This document shows positions 15,747 through 24,403 of a DNA stretch of 64,000 bases, piece after piece. Position 1 is the stretch's first letter. Each line of letters begins with the position of its first letter. The notes below the pieces were generated by a model that saw nothing but the letters and a program-made list of their open reading frames with translations, was not told the origin of the DNA and ran no database searches. Source of the DNA: Methanocorpusculum sp. GTDB lineage: Archaea; Halobacteriota; Methanomicrobia; Methanomicrobiales; Methanocorpusculaceae. A program made the translations under genes and the position numbers. Where the stretch lies: assembly GCA_029987235.1 (NCBI GenBank), contig DALTWF010000001.1, positions 1-64,000 of the forward strand, read 5' to 3'.

Positions 15747-16149
15747 GGAACTGGAACACACTGCCGATATCCGTATGAAAATTACGGCACCGGATTTTTC
15801 CGGTTTATTTTCCGAATCCGGTTTTGCTCTTTCAAAAACGCTCTATGGCGATTATCCTCAGGAGATATCTTCTGCGGAATTTGAAATAGAGGCGCAAGGC
15901 CGCGACAGGGAGGAACTTTTAGTCAATTTCCTTTCGGAACTGCTGTTTTTAACCGAAACCGAGTATCTTGTTCCGATGGAATTTTCACTTTCCGTGTCGG
16001 AAAAAGCGGTCTGCGGGAAAGTACGCGGGGTTTTGTTTGACCGTGCAAAACACTTTGGCGGTATCGGTGTAAAAGGAATCTCCTACTATGGTATTTCCCT
16101 GACCGAGTCTTCTGTCGGTGCGGAATTAATCATTATCTTTGACATATGA
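15736..16149 (+). CDS. Archease (RtcB activator)
   Basis: A 137-aa protein beginning MSFEELEHTADIRMKI; ELEHTADIR is the archease signature, with metal-binding Asp. The end GVKGISYYGISL and the final IIIFDI also match. The ATG at 15736 lies inside the end of the preceding gene; a longer frame upstream would extend past the conserved N-terminus. Archease promotes guanylylation and multiple turnover of RtcB, whose gene follows with a four-base overlap. Confidence 0.93.
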   Translation: MSFEELEHTADIRMKITAPDFSGLFSESGFALSKTLYGDYPQEISSAEFEIEAQGRDREELLVNFLSELLFLTETEYLVPMEFSLSVSEKAVCGKVRGVLFDRAKHFGGIGVKGISYYGISLTESSVGAELIIIFDI

Positions 16150-17579
16150 ACGAAAAAATACAGTCTTTATCTGAAACGGAATGGGAAATCCCGGCGGATT
16201 TCGTTCCTGATATGCGTGTTCCGGGAAGATTTTTCCTGAGTAAAACGCTTGCGGAGGGTATTGAGGACGGGGCGTTAACGCAGCTTGCAAATGTTGCAAC
16301 GCTTCCGGGAATTCTGAAATATTCGCTTGGCATGCCTGATATTCACTGGGGATACGGCTTTCCAATCGGCGGTGTCGGGGCGTTTGACCGTGAAACAGGG
16401 GTAATTTCTCCGGGAGGCGTCGGATTTGACATCAACTGCGGTGTGCGTCTGATTACAACACCGCTGCATGAATCCGACATTTCGGACAAGCCGGAACTCA
16501 TCGAGGAACTCTTTACTGCGGTTCCGACCGGTGTGGGTGCAAAAAGCCCGATTCGCCTCTCTCAGAAGGATTTATCGGAAATTCTCACCGACGGGGTGAA
16601 AAAGGCGGTTGAACTTGGTTACGGAAATGAAACTGATATCGCACGCTGCGAGGAAGAGGGATGTATGTTTGGCGCATCCGATGAGCATGTGAGCAGTAAA
16701 GCACGCAAACGCGGTATTCCGCAGTGCGGAACCCTTGGTTCAGGCAATCATTTTCTTGAGCTGCAGGTCGTTGATGAAATCGAGGATTTGCGTCTTGCGG
16801 GTGCGTACGGAGTTTCCAAAGGGCAGATTTGCGTGATGATTCACTGCGGTTCGCGGGGTCTTGGTCATCAGGTGTGTACCGACCATCTGGCAGTTCTTGA
16901 AGATGCGGTGAAAAAGTACAATATCGCACTTCCTGACCGGCAATTGGCTTGTGCGCCTTTGAATTCGCCGGAAGGGGAGGCGTATTTTGACGCTATGGCG
17001 GCATCAGCCAATTATGCATGGGCAAACCGGCAGATTATCACGCATATTGTGCGGGAAATCTTTGTAAAACGGTATGGAATCGATTATGAGGAGATGCCTC
17101 TTGTGTATGATGTTGCGCACAATGTGGCAAAGTTCGAGGAGCATTCCGTAAACGGAGTGAAAAAAGAGGTTTGCGTGCACAGAAAGGGGGCGACACGGGC
17201 ATTCGGTCCGGGTCGGTCCGAAATCGTTAAGGAATACCGTGCGTTCGGGCAGCCGGTTATTATTCCGGGAAGTATGGGCACTCCGTCCTATCTTCTTGCA
17301 GGAACGGATGCCGCAATGGAAAAAACATTCGGCAGTACCTGTCACGGATCAGGCCGGGTAAAAAGCCGGTCTTCTGCGAAAAAGAGTCTTACCGGTGAAG
17401 AAGTTGCCGAAGCTCTTGCCAGGCGCGGTATTTTAGTCCGGGCGCCGAATCCGGCTGCAATTGCAGAAGAAGCGCCGGATGTGTACAAATCGAGTTCCGA
17501 TGTTGTCGGAACGGTCCGCGATGCAGGTATTTCAAAAATTGCAGCGCGTCTTATACCCTTAGGAGTGATTAAAGGATGA
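16146..17579 (+). CDS. rtcB: RtcB 3'-phosphate/5'-hydroxyl RNA ligase
   Basis: A 477-aa protein that joins 2',3'-cyclic or 3'-phosphate and 5'-OH RNA ends with GTP and Mn2+, the tRNA-splicing ligase of archaea. C98 in FDINCGVRL is the metal-binding Cys. H202 (GNHFLEL), H234 (MIHCGSRG) and H325 (DVAHN) are the other metal ligands expected. H400 in TCHGSGR is the GMP-accepting His. The length is normal and the reading frame is continuous, with no intein. It overlaps archease and the next gene by four bases each. Confidence 0.96.
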   Translation: MNEKIQSLSETEWEIPADFVPDMRVPGRFFLSKTLAEGIEDGALTQLANVATLPGILKYSLGMPDIHWGYGFPIGGVGAFDRETGVISPGGVGFDINCGVRLITTPLHESDISDKPELIEELFTAVPTGVGAKSPIRLSQKDLSEILTDGVKKAVELGYGNETDIARCEEEGCMFGASDEHVSSKARKRGIPQCGTLGSGNHFLELQVVDEIEDLRLAGAYGVSKGQICVMIHCGSRGLGHQVCTDHLAVLEDAVKKYNIALPDRQLACAPLNSPEGEAYFDAMAASANYAWANRQIITHIVREIFVKRYGIDYEEMPLVYDVAHNVAKFEEHSVNGVKKEVCVHRKGATRAFGPGRSEIVKEYRAFGQPVIIPGSMGTPSYLLAGTDAAMEKTFGSTCHGSGRVKSRSSAKKSLTGEEVAEALARRGILVRAPNPAAIAEEAPDVYKSSSDVVGTVRDAGISKIAARLIPLGVIKG

Positions 17580-18142
17580 GTCTTTGTGTATTATGGGATA
17601 GAAAAATGATGTTTCACACGCTGGTTGAAGATGTGACCGGCGCTTGTGATGCGGTAACGCCTCTGATTATGGCCGCGCCCTTTTTCCGCGGAAAATATTC
17701 GGGTATGCTGATTCCGACCGGATTTGGAAACACCGGATATTCGAAAATGCTTCCCGCTCTTCGCGCCTGTGCGGGAAGAATTGAGGATTATCTTGAAGAC
17801 GGGGGCAAACTGCTCGTTTTCGGTGCGGCTGATTTGGGACCCGCCCGGTATGACTGGCTTCCGGTAGATGTGGAATATCATTTTGAGTTTCAGGAGCACA
17901 AACTTACGCTTGGAAATTCAAAGTGGACTTCTATTTTTGACGGGTATGACACGGAAAAATTCGCCTGCGACGGCTGGTTTACGAAATTTGAGGGAACACC
18001 TGTTGCGGTTTCGCAGAACGGATATCCGGTGATGGTTGAGTGTTCTATCGGAAAAGGAACGCTTCTTTTAGCCGGAACGCATGAATATCCGAGCAATTCC
18101 TTCCTGAAGGAGTTTGCGAAAGGAGAAGATGTGAGTTTCTGA
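17576..18142 (+). CDS. Conserved protein, possible glutamine-amidotransferase-like fold
   Basis: A 188-aa protein that overlaps rtcB by four bases. The pattern of strands and helices (MLIPTGFGNTGYS, then RIEDYLEDGGKLLVFGAAD, and a late CSIGKGTLLLAGTHEY) resembles a class I glutamine-amidotransferase/BPL_N-type fold, but no Cys-His catalytic pair can be pointed out, so it may be a non-catalytic relative. Its place in the RtcB operon suggests a linked role, perhaps only by cotranscription. Function unknown. Confidence 0.6.
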   Translation: MSLCVLWDRKMMFHTLVEDVTGACDAVTPLIMAAPFFRGKYSGMLIPTGFGNTGYSKMLPALRACAGRIEDYLEDGGKLLVFGAADLGPARYDWLPVDVEYHFEFQEHKLTLGNSKWTSIFDGYDTEKFACDGWFTKFEGTPVAVSQNGYPVMVECSIGKGTLLLAGTHEYPSNSFLKEFAKGEDVSF

Positions 18143-19272
18143 TGCTTTATTCGGAATTTAAGGGGCTGAAACTTTCAAAAATGGGTTTTGGCATGATGCG
18201 GCTTCCTTTACGCGAAGGGGGCTCGCTTTCCGATATTGACGAGGAGAAAACCGCGGTGATGATTCAGCAGGCGTTTGATGCGGGAATCAATTATTTTGAT
18301 ACTGCACGGCCGTATCATCTGGGAATGTCGGAAAAGGTTACCGGTAAACTTCTGCGGAAATATCCGCGGGATTCGTATTTTTATGCGGATAAATTCCCGG
18401 GTCTTACGAAATCCTCGTTTGAAAATATCAGCGGTACGTTTGAAGAACAGCTTTCTGCGACCGGTATGGAGTATTTCGATTTTTATCTCCTGCATAATGT
18501 ATGCGACCTTGATATCGAATGGTATCTTTCTGCAGCACCGGAAATGATTCCATTCCTCTCGCGGATGAAAGAAGAGGGGCGTATTCGTCACATCGGTTTT
18601 TCGATTCATGGCAGTTTTCCGATGCTTGAGCGTTTTATGGCGGTTTACGGGCATATCATGGAGTTCTGTCAGATTCAGTTAAACTGGTTTGACTGGAATT
18701 TCCAGGATGCAAAAGCCAAGGTTGCGTACTTAAACGGGCACAATATTCCTATCTGGGTTATGGAGCCGCTTCGGGGCGGAAGGCTCGTAAATCTTCCGCC
18801 GGACGCCCGCATTCTGCAGAGAATGCTTCGTGCAGGCGAGTCAGCTGTTGAAACGGCGTTTCGGTTTCTGCAGTCTGTTCCGGGCGTTGCGGTAATTTTA
18901 TCGGGGGCTTCAAGCCCCGCTCAGATGGAGGAAAATACAGGATATTTCGCATCGGAAAAGCCGGTGAGCGAAGAAGACAAGGAATTTCTCTTTGAAATTG
19001 CGGCCGGCATTCATCAGGGGGTTGCGTGTACAAAATGCCGGTACTGCACGGACCAGTGCAGAAAGGGTCTGAATATTCAGAAGATTATCTCAATTTACAA
19101 TGACCATCTGTTTACCGGCAATGAACGGATTACGTATTTTTCCATCGATGCTCTCGGCGAGGGTAAAAAGCCGTTCGACTGTATCGGATGCGGCGAGTGC
19201 GAGGCAATCTGTCCGCAGGGGATTAGGATTTCAGAGGTAATGGCTGATTTCTGCGAGCGGCTGAAAAAATAA
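18142..19272 (+). CDS. Aldo/keto reductase with C-terminal 4Fe-4S ferredoxin domain
   Basis: A 376-aa protein. Residues 1-270 are an aldo/keto reductase barrel: GFGMMRLPL at the N-terminus, NYFDTARPYH with catalytic Asp and Tyr near 50-55, DKFPG with Lys near 81, and LLHN near 113. The C-terminus holds two iron-sulfur motifs: CTKCRYCTDQCRKG near 290-303 and CIGCGECEAICPQG near 348-361. This fused class is common in anaerobes and its physiological substrate is generally unknown. Stop and start overlap (TGATG) with the preceding gene. Confidence 0.9.
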   Translation: MLYSEFKGLKLSKMGFGMMRLPLREGGSLSDIDEEKTAVMIQQAFDAGINYFDTARPYHLGMSEKVTGKLLRKYPRDSYFYADKFPGLTKSSFENISGTFEEQLSATGMEYFDFYLLHNVCDLDIEWYLSAAPEMIPFLSRMKEEGRIRHIGFSIHGSFPMLERFMAVYGHIMEFCQIQLNWFDWNFQDAKAKVAYLNGHNIPIWVMEPLRGGRLVNLPPDARILQRMLRAGESAVETAFRFLQSVPGVAVILSGASSPAQMEENTGYFASEKPVSEEDKEFLFEIAAGIHQGVACTKCRYCTDQCRKGLNIQKIISIYNDHLFTGNERITYFSIDALGEGKKPFDCIGCGECEAICPQGIRISEVMADFCERLKK

Positions 19273-19275
19273 CTA

Positions 19276-20109
19276 TTACTCGCCCTTTTTTACCAGCATT
19301 TCCCGCATGCCGAACAGATACTCCTGTGCATATCCTGCATATTTTCCGAAATGCTTCCGTGCAAACCCGCCTGCTTTTGCATAGGAAAGTTTCTGTTCGC
19401 AGCAGAGATATTTTGTACGCAGTATCCGTTCAATCCAGACATCCACCGGAAATGCCTCATATTTTTCAAAGGAGAAGAGAAGTACGCAGTCTGCAACTTT
19501 CGGTCCCACACCCTGAATCTGCATGAGGGCGTCTTTTGCTTTTTCATACGGCAGGCAGGCCGTCCTGTTAAGAAAATCCGTTCCTGCACAGAACCGTGCC
19601 GCATCAGAGATATAAGCATCCCGGTAACCGGTTTTGCATGAGCGTATTTCGGAAAGGCCGGCTTTTGCAAGGGTTTCCGGCTCAGGGAATGCAAAGCGGC
19701 CTTTTGCATTCGGGCTGCCGAATTTTTCCGAGAGATTTTCGATGCGGTTTTGGATGCAGGGGATGTTTGCACAGGAAGAACAGATGTAGGAGACGAGGCA
19801 TTCCCATTTTGGCTGACGCAGAATGCGAAGCCCGCGGCAGGTTTCAACCGCCTGATGCATCAGAGGGTCGCGGTCGATGTCTGCTAAAATGTCATCCAGG
19901 TCAAGGTCGAGTGCAAAGTAGTGAATCAGCTCTTCTTCGGATAATCCCTCATAAAACAGAATGCCGTTTTTTTCTTTTACGCGCCAGAGATTACCAGAGA
20001 CAGGTGCCGACCAGAAGCCTGCTTTTTCCTGCCTCCAGCGGAAAGCCTGTCCACAGGTCAGAGTAAGTTCAAGGTTTAAGGGAGTATTTTCGAGGGCGAG
20101 TTTTTTCAT
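19276..20109 (-). CDS. ogg: 8-oxoguanine DNA glycosylase/AP lyase (OGG1 type)
   Basis: A 277-aa protein from the ATG at 20109; a GTG at 20163 would add 18 residues unlike the family. The N-terminal LTLTCGQAFRWR is the OGG1 N-domain signature. The helix-hairpin-helix is IQGVGPKVADCVLLF with catalytic Lys K204, followed by PVDVW with catalytic Asp D223. It removes 8-oxoguanine paired with C. The usual Asn-rich NNNIPRI segment reads CSSCANIPCIQNRI here, giving extra cysteines. It converges with the aldo/keto reductase gene (3-base gap). TATA-like minus-strand sequence lies at about 20183-20195. Confidence 0.9.
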   Translation of the reverse strand: MKKLALENTPLNLELTLTCGQAFRWRQEKAGFWSAPVSGNLWRVKEKNGILFYEGLSEEELIHYFALDLDLDDILADIDRDPLMHQAVETCRGLRILRQPKWECLVSYICSSCANIPCIQNRIENLSEKFGSPNAKGRFAFPEPETLAKAGLSEIRSCKTGYRDAYISDAARFCAGTDFLNRTACLPYEKAKDALMQIQGVGPKVADCVLLFSFEKYEAFPVDVWIERILRTKYLCCEQKLSYAKAGGFARKHFGKYAGYAQEYLFGMREMLVKKGE

Positions 20110-20204
20110 CCGGTGAAAAAATATTGGGTTGCCCGGGTAAAAATATGTCCGGATTTCATACACCGGACGTTTTCGATGACCATCATATTTATATTCTCAT
20201 ATAA

Positions 20205-20736
20205 CCTATAATATAGCGCCTTTAATTAGGCTGATCAGCATAATTCTGCTGTACATGTGGATATCCAGTTGGTACAAATCCCGCTTCATTCGAGCGTCGG
20301 ATTTGTAATTGTGAACATCTGAGCGGAAATCTCCGCGGCAGATGAAGACCTACATAGGTCTGATAAAACGCGCAGGGCGAACGTCTTATGATGTGCCCGT
20401 CTGAGTAATCAGAACGCGTTAATGTCAGGTTCTCTTTAAGTGAGACTTGGAAACAAAAGCTGTATGAGACACAGCGCGCGGAAAAATTCCGCGTAATCGG
20501 GAAAGAACCACAAGGCAAGACGTTGCCGGTTCTAATCGGGATATCCAGAAAGGATTATCAATTACACACCCGTCTTTCCATCTGCGGGCTAAAAGCATTC
20601 GCAGAACTGACAAGGTTTACGTCCCACGGGTCGATTGCATTTTATGCAAAGCCGGTGGTGAAAGAGCGGCTGTCACTTGATGACAACCAGCAGAAAGCAG
20701 CTAACAATTAACGTAACCCGTTAAGACAGTTAGCAT
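20205..20736 (+). ncRNA. Candidate large structured RNA or operon leader upstream of rpl3
   Basis: No protein gene is convincing in about 500 bases, but perfect stems follow one another: 20274-20306 (8 bp plus 4 bp), 20316-20344 (6 plus 5 bp), 20346-20361 (6 bp), 20401-20412 (4 bp, GTAA tetraloop) within a 6-bp helix 20367-20372/20415-20420, 20459-20475 (5 bp), 20477-20493 (7 bp), 20505-20532 (5 plus 5 bp), 20581-20605 (5 bp), 20635-20649 (6 bp), 20671-20685 (5 bp) and 20700-20734 (6 plus 6 bp). The self-complementary GGATATCC occurs at 20259-20266 and 20539-20546 and could close a large domain. A TATA-like run at 20198-20214 precedes it. It lacks RNase P and SRP RNA core motifs. It may be a free RNA or the leader of the ribosomal operon. 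Confidence 0.55.
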
Positions 20737-20756
20737 ATCAAAGGAATTGAAAAAAC

Positions 20757-21761
20757 ATGAGAACAGTGAGACCTAGAGCAGGTTCACTTGCATTCTATCC
20801 GAGAAAACGGGCGAAGGGATACGTACCAAAGTACCAGTCCTGGCCTGAATACGACGGACAGCCAATGCTTCAGGGCTTCGCCGGCTACAAGGCAGGTATG
20901 ACCCACGTCATCATGATTGATGACCACAAAAAGAGCCCGACTGAAGGCAAAGAAATTATGGTTCCGGTAACCGTAATCGAAATCCCGCCCATGTCGGTTG
21001 CAGCAATCCGTGTCTATGTCAAAGACACCTACGGCAAGCACCCGCTTACTGAAGTCTGGGCAGAAAACACCGAAGCACTTTGCGGAAGAATTACCAAAGC
21101 AAAAGTCAACAACGCTGCAAAAGCAACCGAGAAAATCAACGCTGCAATTAACGACGTCGTTGAAGTTATGGTTTTAATGTACACTAAGCCCTCGGCACTC
21201 ACCGGTGTTTCCCAGAAGGTCCCGGACCTTATGGAAATCCGCGTAGCTGGAGGAAGCATTGAAGACCGCTTCAAGTACGCACTCTCTATCCTTGGAACCG
21301 AAATCGACATGAACACCATCCTCGCAGAGGGTCAGTTCGCAGACATTACCGGTATCACCAAAGGAAAGGGCTTCCAGGGCGCAGTAAAACGCTTCGGTAT
21401 CACCCTGAGAAAGAGAAAGCACTCCAGAACCAAGAAAACCAGACATATCGGTACCCTTGGTCCATGGCATCCTCACCACGTCAGATGGCAGGTTCCGATG
21501 CCGGGTCAGACCGGTTTCCACCAGAGAACCGAGTTTAACAAGCGCATCATTAAGATTGGTGCAAACCCGGACGAAATCAACCCGGCAGGAGGTTTCCTCC
21601 ACTACGGTCTTGTTCGCGGCACCTATGTCTTAATCAAAGGCAGCATCCCGGGACCAGCCACCCGTTTAGTCAGAATCCGGTCTGCAACCCGTATGGGACA
21701 GCAGAAGTCTGTACAGACACCGGTAGTCGAATTCGTCAGCATCCAGAGCAAACAGGGGTAA
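20757..21761 (+). CDS. rpl3: 50S ribosomal protein uL3
   Basis: A 334-aa archaeal L3, first gene of the S10/spc cluster. It opens with [17 protein letters not shown], and [16 protein letters not shown] and [20 protein letters not shown] match the archaeal/eukaryotic form that reaches toward the peptidyl-transferase centre. A weak ribosome site (AAAGGA) lies about 12 bases before the ATG. A double hairpin at 20700-20734 ends 22 bases before the start, so translation could be controlled from the leader. Confidence 0.97.
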   Translation: MRTVRPRAGSLAFYPRKRAKGYVPKYQSWPEYDGQPMLQGFAGYKAGMTHVIMIDDHKKSPTEGKEIMVPVTVIEIPPMSVAAIRVYVKDTYGKHPLTEVWAENTEALCGRITKAKVNNAAKATEKINAAINDVVEVMVLMYTKPSALTGVSQKVPDLMEIRVAGGSIEDRFKYALSILGTEIDMNTILAEGQFADITGITKGKGFQGAVKRFGITLRKRKHSRTKKTRHIGTLGPWHPHHVRWQVPMPGQTGFHQRTEFNKRIIKIGANPDEINPAGGFLHYGLVRGTYVLIKGSIPGPATRLVRIRSATRMGQQKSVQTPVVEFVSIQSKQG

Positions 21762-22511
21762 ATGAGCATGAAAGCAAATGTAAAAGCAATTGACGGCTCC
21801 ATCTTACGCGAAATTGAGCTCCCGGCTGTCTTCGACGAAGAGTACCGCCCGGACCTCATTAAGAAAGCAGTACTCGCATACCAGAGCACTCTCTACCAGC
21901 AGTACGGCGCAGACCCGTATGCAGGCATGAGAACTTCCGCAGAAGGCTGGGGTTCCAAGCGCGGAGAATCCAAGATCCCGCGTATCAAGAACGGCAGCCG
22001 CGGAGCAAAAGTACCGCAGACCAAAGGCGGACACCCGGCGCACGCACCGAAAGCAGAAAAGATTCTCGTTGAGAAAATCAACAAGAAGGAAAAAGCAAAG
22101 GCAATTCGCAGCGCAATTGCAGCAACTGTCAACACCGAACTTGTAACCCTCCGCGGTCACAAATTCGAAGGCGACGCAGCAATCGTTGTTGAAGATAAAT
22201 TCGAGACTGTTGCAAAGACTGCAGAAGTCAAGAAGATCCTTGCAGCACTCGGACTCGCAGCAGATCTCGAGCGTGCAAAAGAATCCAGAAAGATTCGTGC
22301 AGGCCGTGGAAAGACCAGAGGACGCAAATACAAGCAGGCAAAATCTGTACTTATTGTCACTGCAGAGGAATTCCTCGCAGGTGCCAACATTGCAGGTGTT
22401 GACTGTGTGAAAGTCGATGCACTCAATGCAAATCTGCTCGCTCCAGGATGCGATGCAGGCAGACTTACCGTCTGGACTGAAGCAGCTGTCAAGAAACTCG
22501 GGGAGGCATAA
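21762..22511 (+). CDS. rpl4: 50S ribosomal protein uL4
   Basis: A 249-aa L4. The ATG at 21762 follows the rpl3 stop directly; a second ATG at 21768 (MKANVKAIDG) is equally possible. The exit-tunnel loop region contains KNGSRGAKVPQTKGGHPAHA, rich in Gly and basic residues. RAGRGKTRGRKYKQAKSVL matches the conserved C-terminal part. Bacterial L4 autoregulates its operon; whether this one binds the long structured leader is an open question. Confidence 0.96.
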   Translation: MSMKANVKAIDGSILREIELPAVFDEEYRPDLIKKAVLAYQSTLYQQYGADPYAGMRTSAEGWGSKRGESKIPRIKNGSRGAKVPQTKGGHPAHAPKAEKILVEKINKKEKAKAIRSAIAATVNTELVTLRGHKFEGDAAIVVEDKFETVAKTAEVKKILAALGLAADLERAKESRKIRAGRGKTRGRKYKQAKSVLIVTAEEFLAGANIAGVDCVKVDALNANLLAPGCDAGRLTVWTEAAVKKLGEA

Positions 22512-22514
22512 GAT

Positions 22515-22763
22515 ATGACTTTAGCACACCCGATTGTCAGTGAAAAGGCAATGGTTCTCTTAGAGAACGTGAACCAGCTTTCCTTCATCGTTGAAAAGGA
22601 AGCAACCAAGAGCGAAATCAAAGCCGCAATTGAGAGCACTTTCAACAAGAAGATTGCAGCCATCAACACTATGATGACCAACAAAGGAACCAAGAAGGCA
22701 GTAATTACCTTCGTTGAGAGCAACGCAGCTGAAGAGATTCTCTCTCAGTTAGGAATCGTGTAA
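22515..22763 (+). CDS. rpl23: 50S ribosomal protein uL23
   Basis: An 82-aa L23, a tunnel-exit protein that docks SRP and other nascent-chain factors. HPIVSEKAMVLLE at the N-terminus and IESTFNKKIAAINTMMTNKG are typical, with the short archaeal length. It lies 3 bases after rpl4 and 11 before rpl2. Confidence 0.95.
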   Translation: MTLAHPIVSEKAMVLLENVNQLSFIVEKEATKSEIKAAIESTFNKKIAAINTMMTNKGTKKAVITFVESNAAEEILSQLGIV

Positions 22764-22774
22764 GGTGAGATAAC

Positions 22775-23506
22775 ATGGGACACAGAATTAGTACTCAGGC
22801 ACGCGGAAAAGGCGGTTCAACCTACCGTGCACCATCACACCAGTATAAAGCAGAACTCAAGCACTTCGGCTCTGCAACCCAGACTGTCAAGGCAGTCGTT
22901 ATTGATATTGAACACGATCCGGCACGCCACACTCCGATTGCAGTTGTCAAGATTACTGAAGGCGAAGTCAAGACCGATGACAAGAAACTCTACGCACTCA
23001 TTACTGAAGGCGTTGGAGTCAACCAGGAAATTGCATGGGGTCCGGAAGCAAAATTCGCAAACGGCAACACCGTTCCGCTCAAGGCAATTCCGACCGGAGT
23101 TTCTGTCTGCAACATTGAAGCACGTCCGGGAGACGGAGGCAAATTTGTCCGTGCATCCGGTGCAGAAGCAGTTGTTATCGGAAAAGCTGACGGAAAGGTC
23201 GGCGTCAAGATGCCGTCAGGAAAACCGAAATGGTTCAATGAGGACTGTCTTGCAACCATCGGACTTGTCGCAGGCGGAGGCCGCGTTGACAAGCCGATTC
23301 TTAAGGCAGGAAAGCAGTATCATAAGATGAAGTCCTCTGCAACCCGCTGGCCGAGAGTCCGCGGTGTCGCAATGAACGTTATCGACCACCCGTTCGGTGG
23401 TGGAGGACACCAGCATCCGGGTAAGCCAAAGACCTGTGCCCGCGGAACTTCTCCGGGTAAGAAGGTCGGACACATTGCAGCCCGCAGAACCGGTTGCCGG
23501 AGGTAA
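22775..23506 (+). CDS. rpl2: 50S ribosomal protein uL2
   Basis: A 243-aa L2 that helps form the peptidyl-transferase centre. It starts MGHRISTQARGKGG, the archaeal form, and carries the signature VAMNVIDHPFGGGGHQHPG near residues 198-216, which includes the conserved His. Its ribosome site GGTGAG lies 6-11 bases before the ATG. Confidence 0.97.
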   Translation: MGHRISTQARGKGGSTYRAPSHQYKAELKHFGSATQTVKAVVIDIEHDPARHTPIAVVKITEGEVKTDDKKLYALITEGVGVNQEIAWGPEAKFANGNTVPLKAIPTGVSVCNIEARPGDGGKFVRASGAEAVVIGKADGKVGVKMPSGKPKWFNEDCLATIGLVAGGGRVDKPILKAGKQYHKMKSSATRWPRVRGVAMNVIDHPFGGGGHQHPGKPKTCARGTSPGKKVGHIAARRTGCRR

Positions 23507-23511
23507 ATAAC

Positions 23512-23922
23512 ATGGCAAAGAAAACTACAAAGAGAATGCCGAAGCGGCGGGAAGAGTATACCTACCACGGATACAACCTTGAAGCTTTAAAGGCAATGTC
23601 CATGGAGGAGTTACTGCCGATTATGCCTACCGGTGCACGCAGAAAAGTTCTCCGCGGATTTACCCGTGATGAAGAAGACGTTCGTGAGAAGATCGCAGCA
23701 GGCGACCACGTAAGAACTCACATTCGTTCAATGATTATCCTTCCGGAAATGGTTGGCAAGACTGTTGCAATCTACACCGGAAAGGAATTCTTAGATGTCG
23801 AACTCCCGGTCGAGGGTGTTTTCCACTACTTTGGAGAATTCGCGTTAACCCGTAAGAAGGTTACCCACGGTTCTGCAGGTGTTGGTGCAACCAGATCGAG
23901 TAAGTATGTCCCGCTGAAGTGA
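23512..23922 (+). CDS. rps19: 30S ribosomal protein uS19
   Basis: A 136-aa S19 from the ATG at 23512 (MAKKTTKRMPKRREE), preceded by GGAGG at 23499-23503. The C-terminal FALTRKKVTHGSAGVGATRS is the archaeal/eukaryotic S19 (S15e) signature. It binds the head of the small subunit with S13. Confidence 0.95.
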   Translation: MAKKTTKRMPKRREEYTYHGYNLEALKAMSMEELLPIMPTGARRKVLRGFTRDEEDVREKIAAGDHVRTHIRSMIILPEMVGKTVAIYTGKEFLDVELPVEGVFHYFGEFALTRKKVTHGSAGVGATRSSKYVPLK

Positions 23923-23927
23923 TTATC

Positions 23928-24401
23928 ATGGCAAGAACAGGATACAGCAACCAGCTTACCGGCGACAATATCGCCCGTGCAAAGGCAAACGAGCTTTCAT
24001 GCTCTCCTAAGCATGCAGTCGAAATTGCTCATCTCGTCCGCAACATGATGGCAGATGATGCAGTAGCATACTTAGAACAGGTAGTCGCACTTAAACGCGC
24101 AGTACCGTTCCACCGCTTTGCAAGAAACGTAGCCCACCAGAAGAGCTTAAACGGAAAAACCTTCGGTACTGCAGCCGGAAGATACCCGGTCAAGGCAGCA
24201 GCAGAATACATCCGCTTAATCAAATCCGCACAGAAGAATGCGGAATACGCAGGACTTGCCCCTGAAAAGATGGTCATTGTCCACGCAGCTGCAAACAAGG
24301 GACGCTGCATGAAAGCAATCTTCCCGCGTGCAATGGGCAGAGCAACTCCGAAACACAGAGATTCTGTGAACGTAGAAATCATCCTCCGTGAGGTGCAGTA
24401 A
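23928..24401 (+). CDS. rpl22: 50S ribosomal protein uL22
   Basis: A 157-aa L22 from the ATG at 23928 (MARTGYSNQL); two upstream codons would give an unlikely longer start. ANELSCSPKHAVEIAHLVRN and the late PRAMGRATPKHRDSVNVEIIL match the archaeal L17e/L22 form. It lines the exit tunnel with uL4. Confidence 0.95.
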   Translation: MARTGYSNQLTGDNIARAKANELSCSPKHAVEIAHLVRNMMADDAVAYLEQVVALKRAVPFHRFARNVAHQKSLNGKTFGTAAGRYPVKAAAEYIRLIKSAQKNAEYAGLAPEKMVIVHAAANKGRCMKAIFPRAMGRATPKHRDSVNVEIILREVQ

Positions 24402-24403
24402 AG

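Noticed and set aside
16146..17579. Intein in RtcB, as in some archaea
   Set aside because: The protein is 477 aa with all motifs at normal spacing.
20222..20711. Possible small protein frames in the structured gap (minus 20222-20518, plus 20523-20711)
   Set aside because: Non-ATG or weak starts, no ribosome site, no recognisable domain, and the bases are taken up by perfect RNA stems.
20205..20736. RNase P RNA, SRP RNA or a group I/II intron
   Set aside because: The GAGGAAAGUC-type core of RNase P, the SRP S-domain motif, the group II domain V and the group I core elements were not found by eye.
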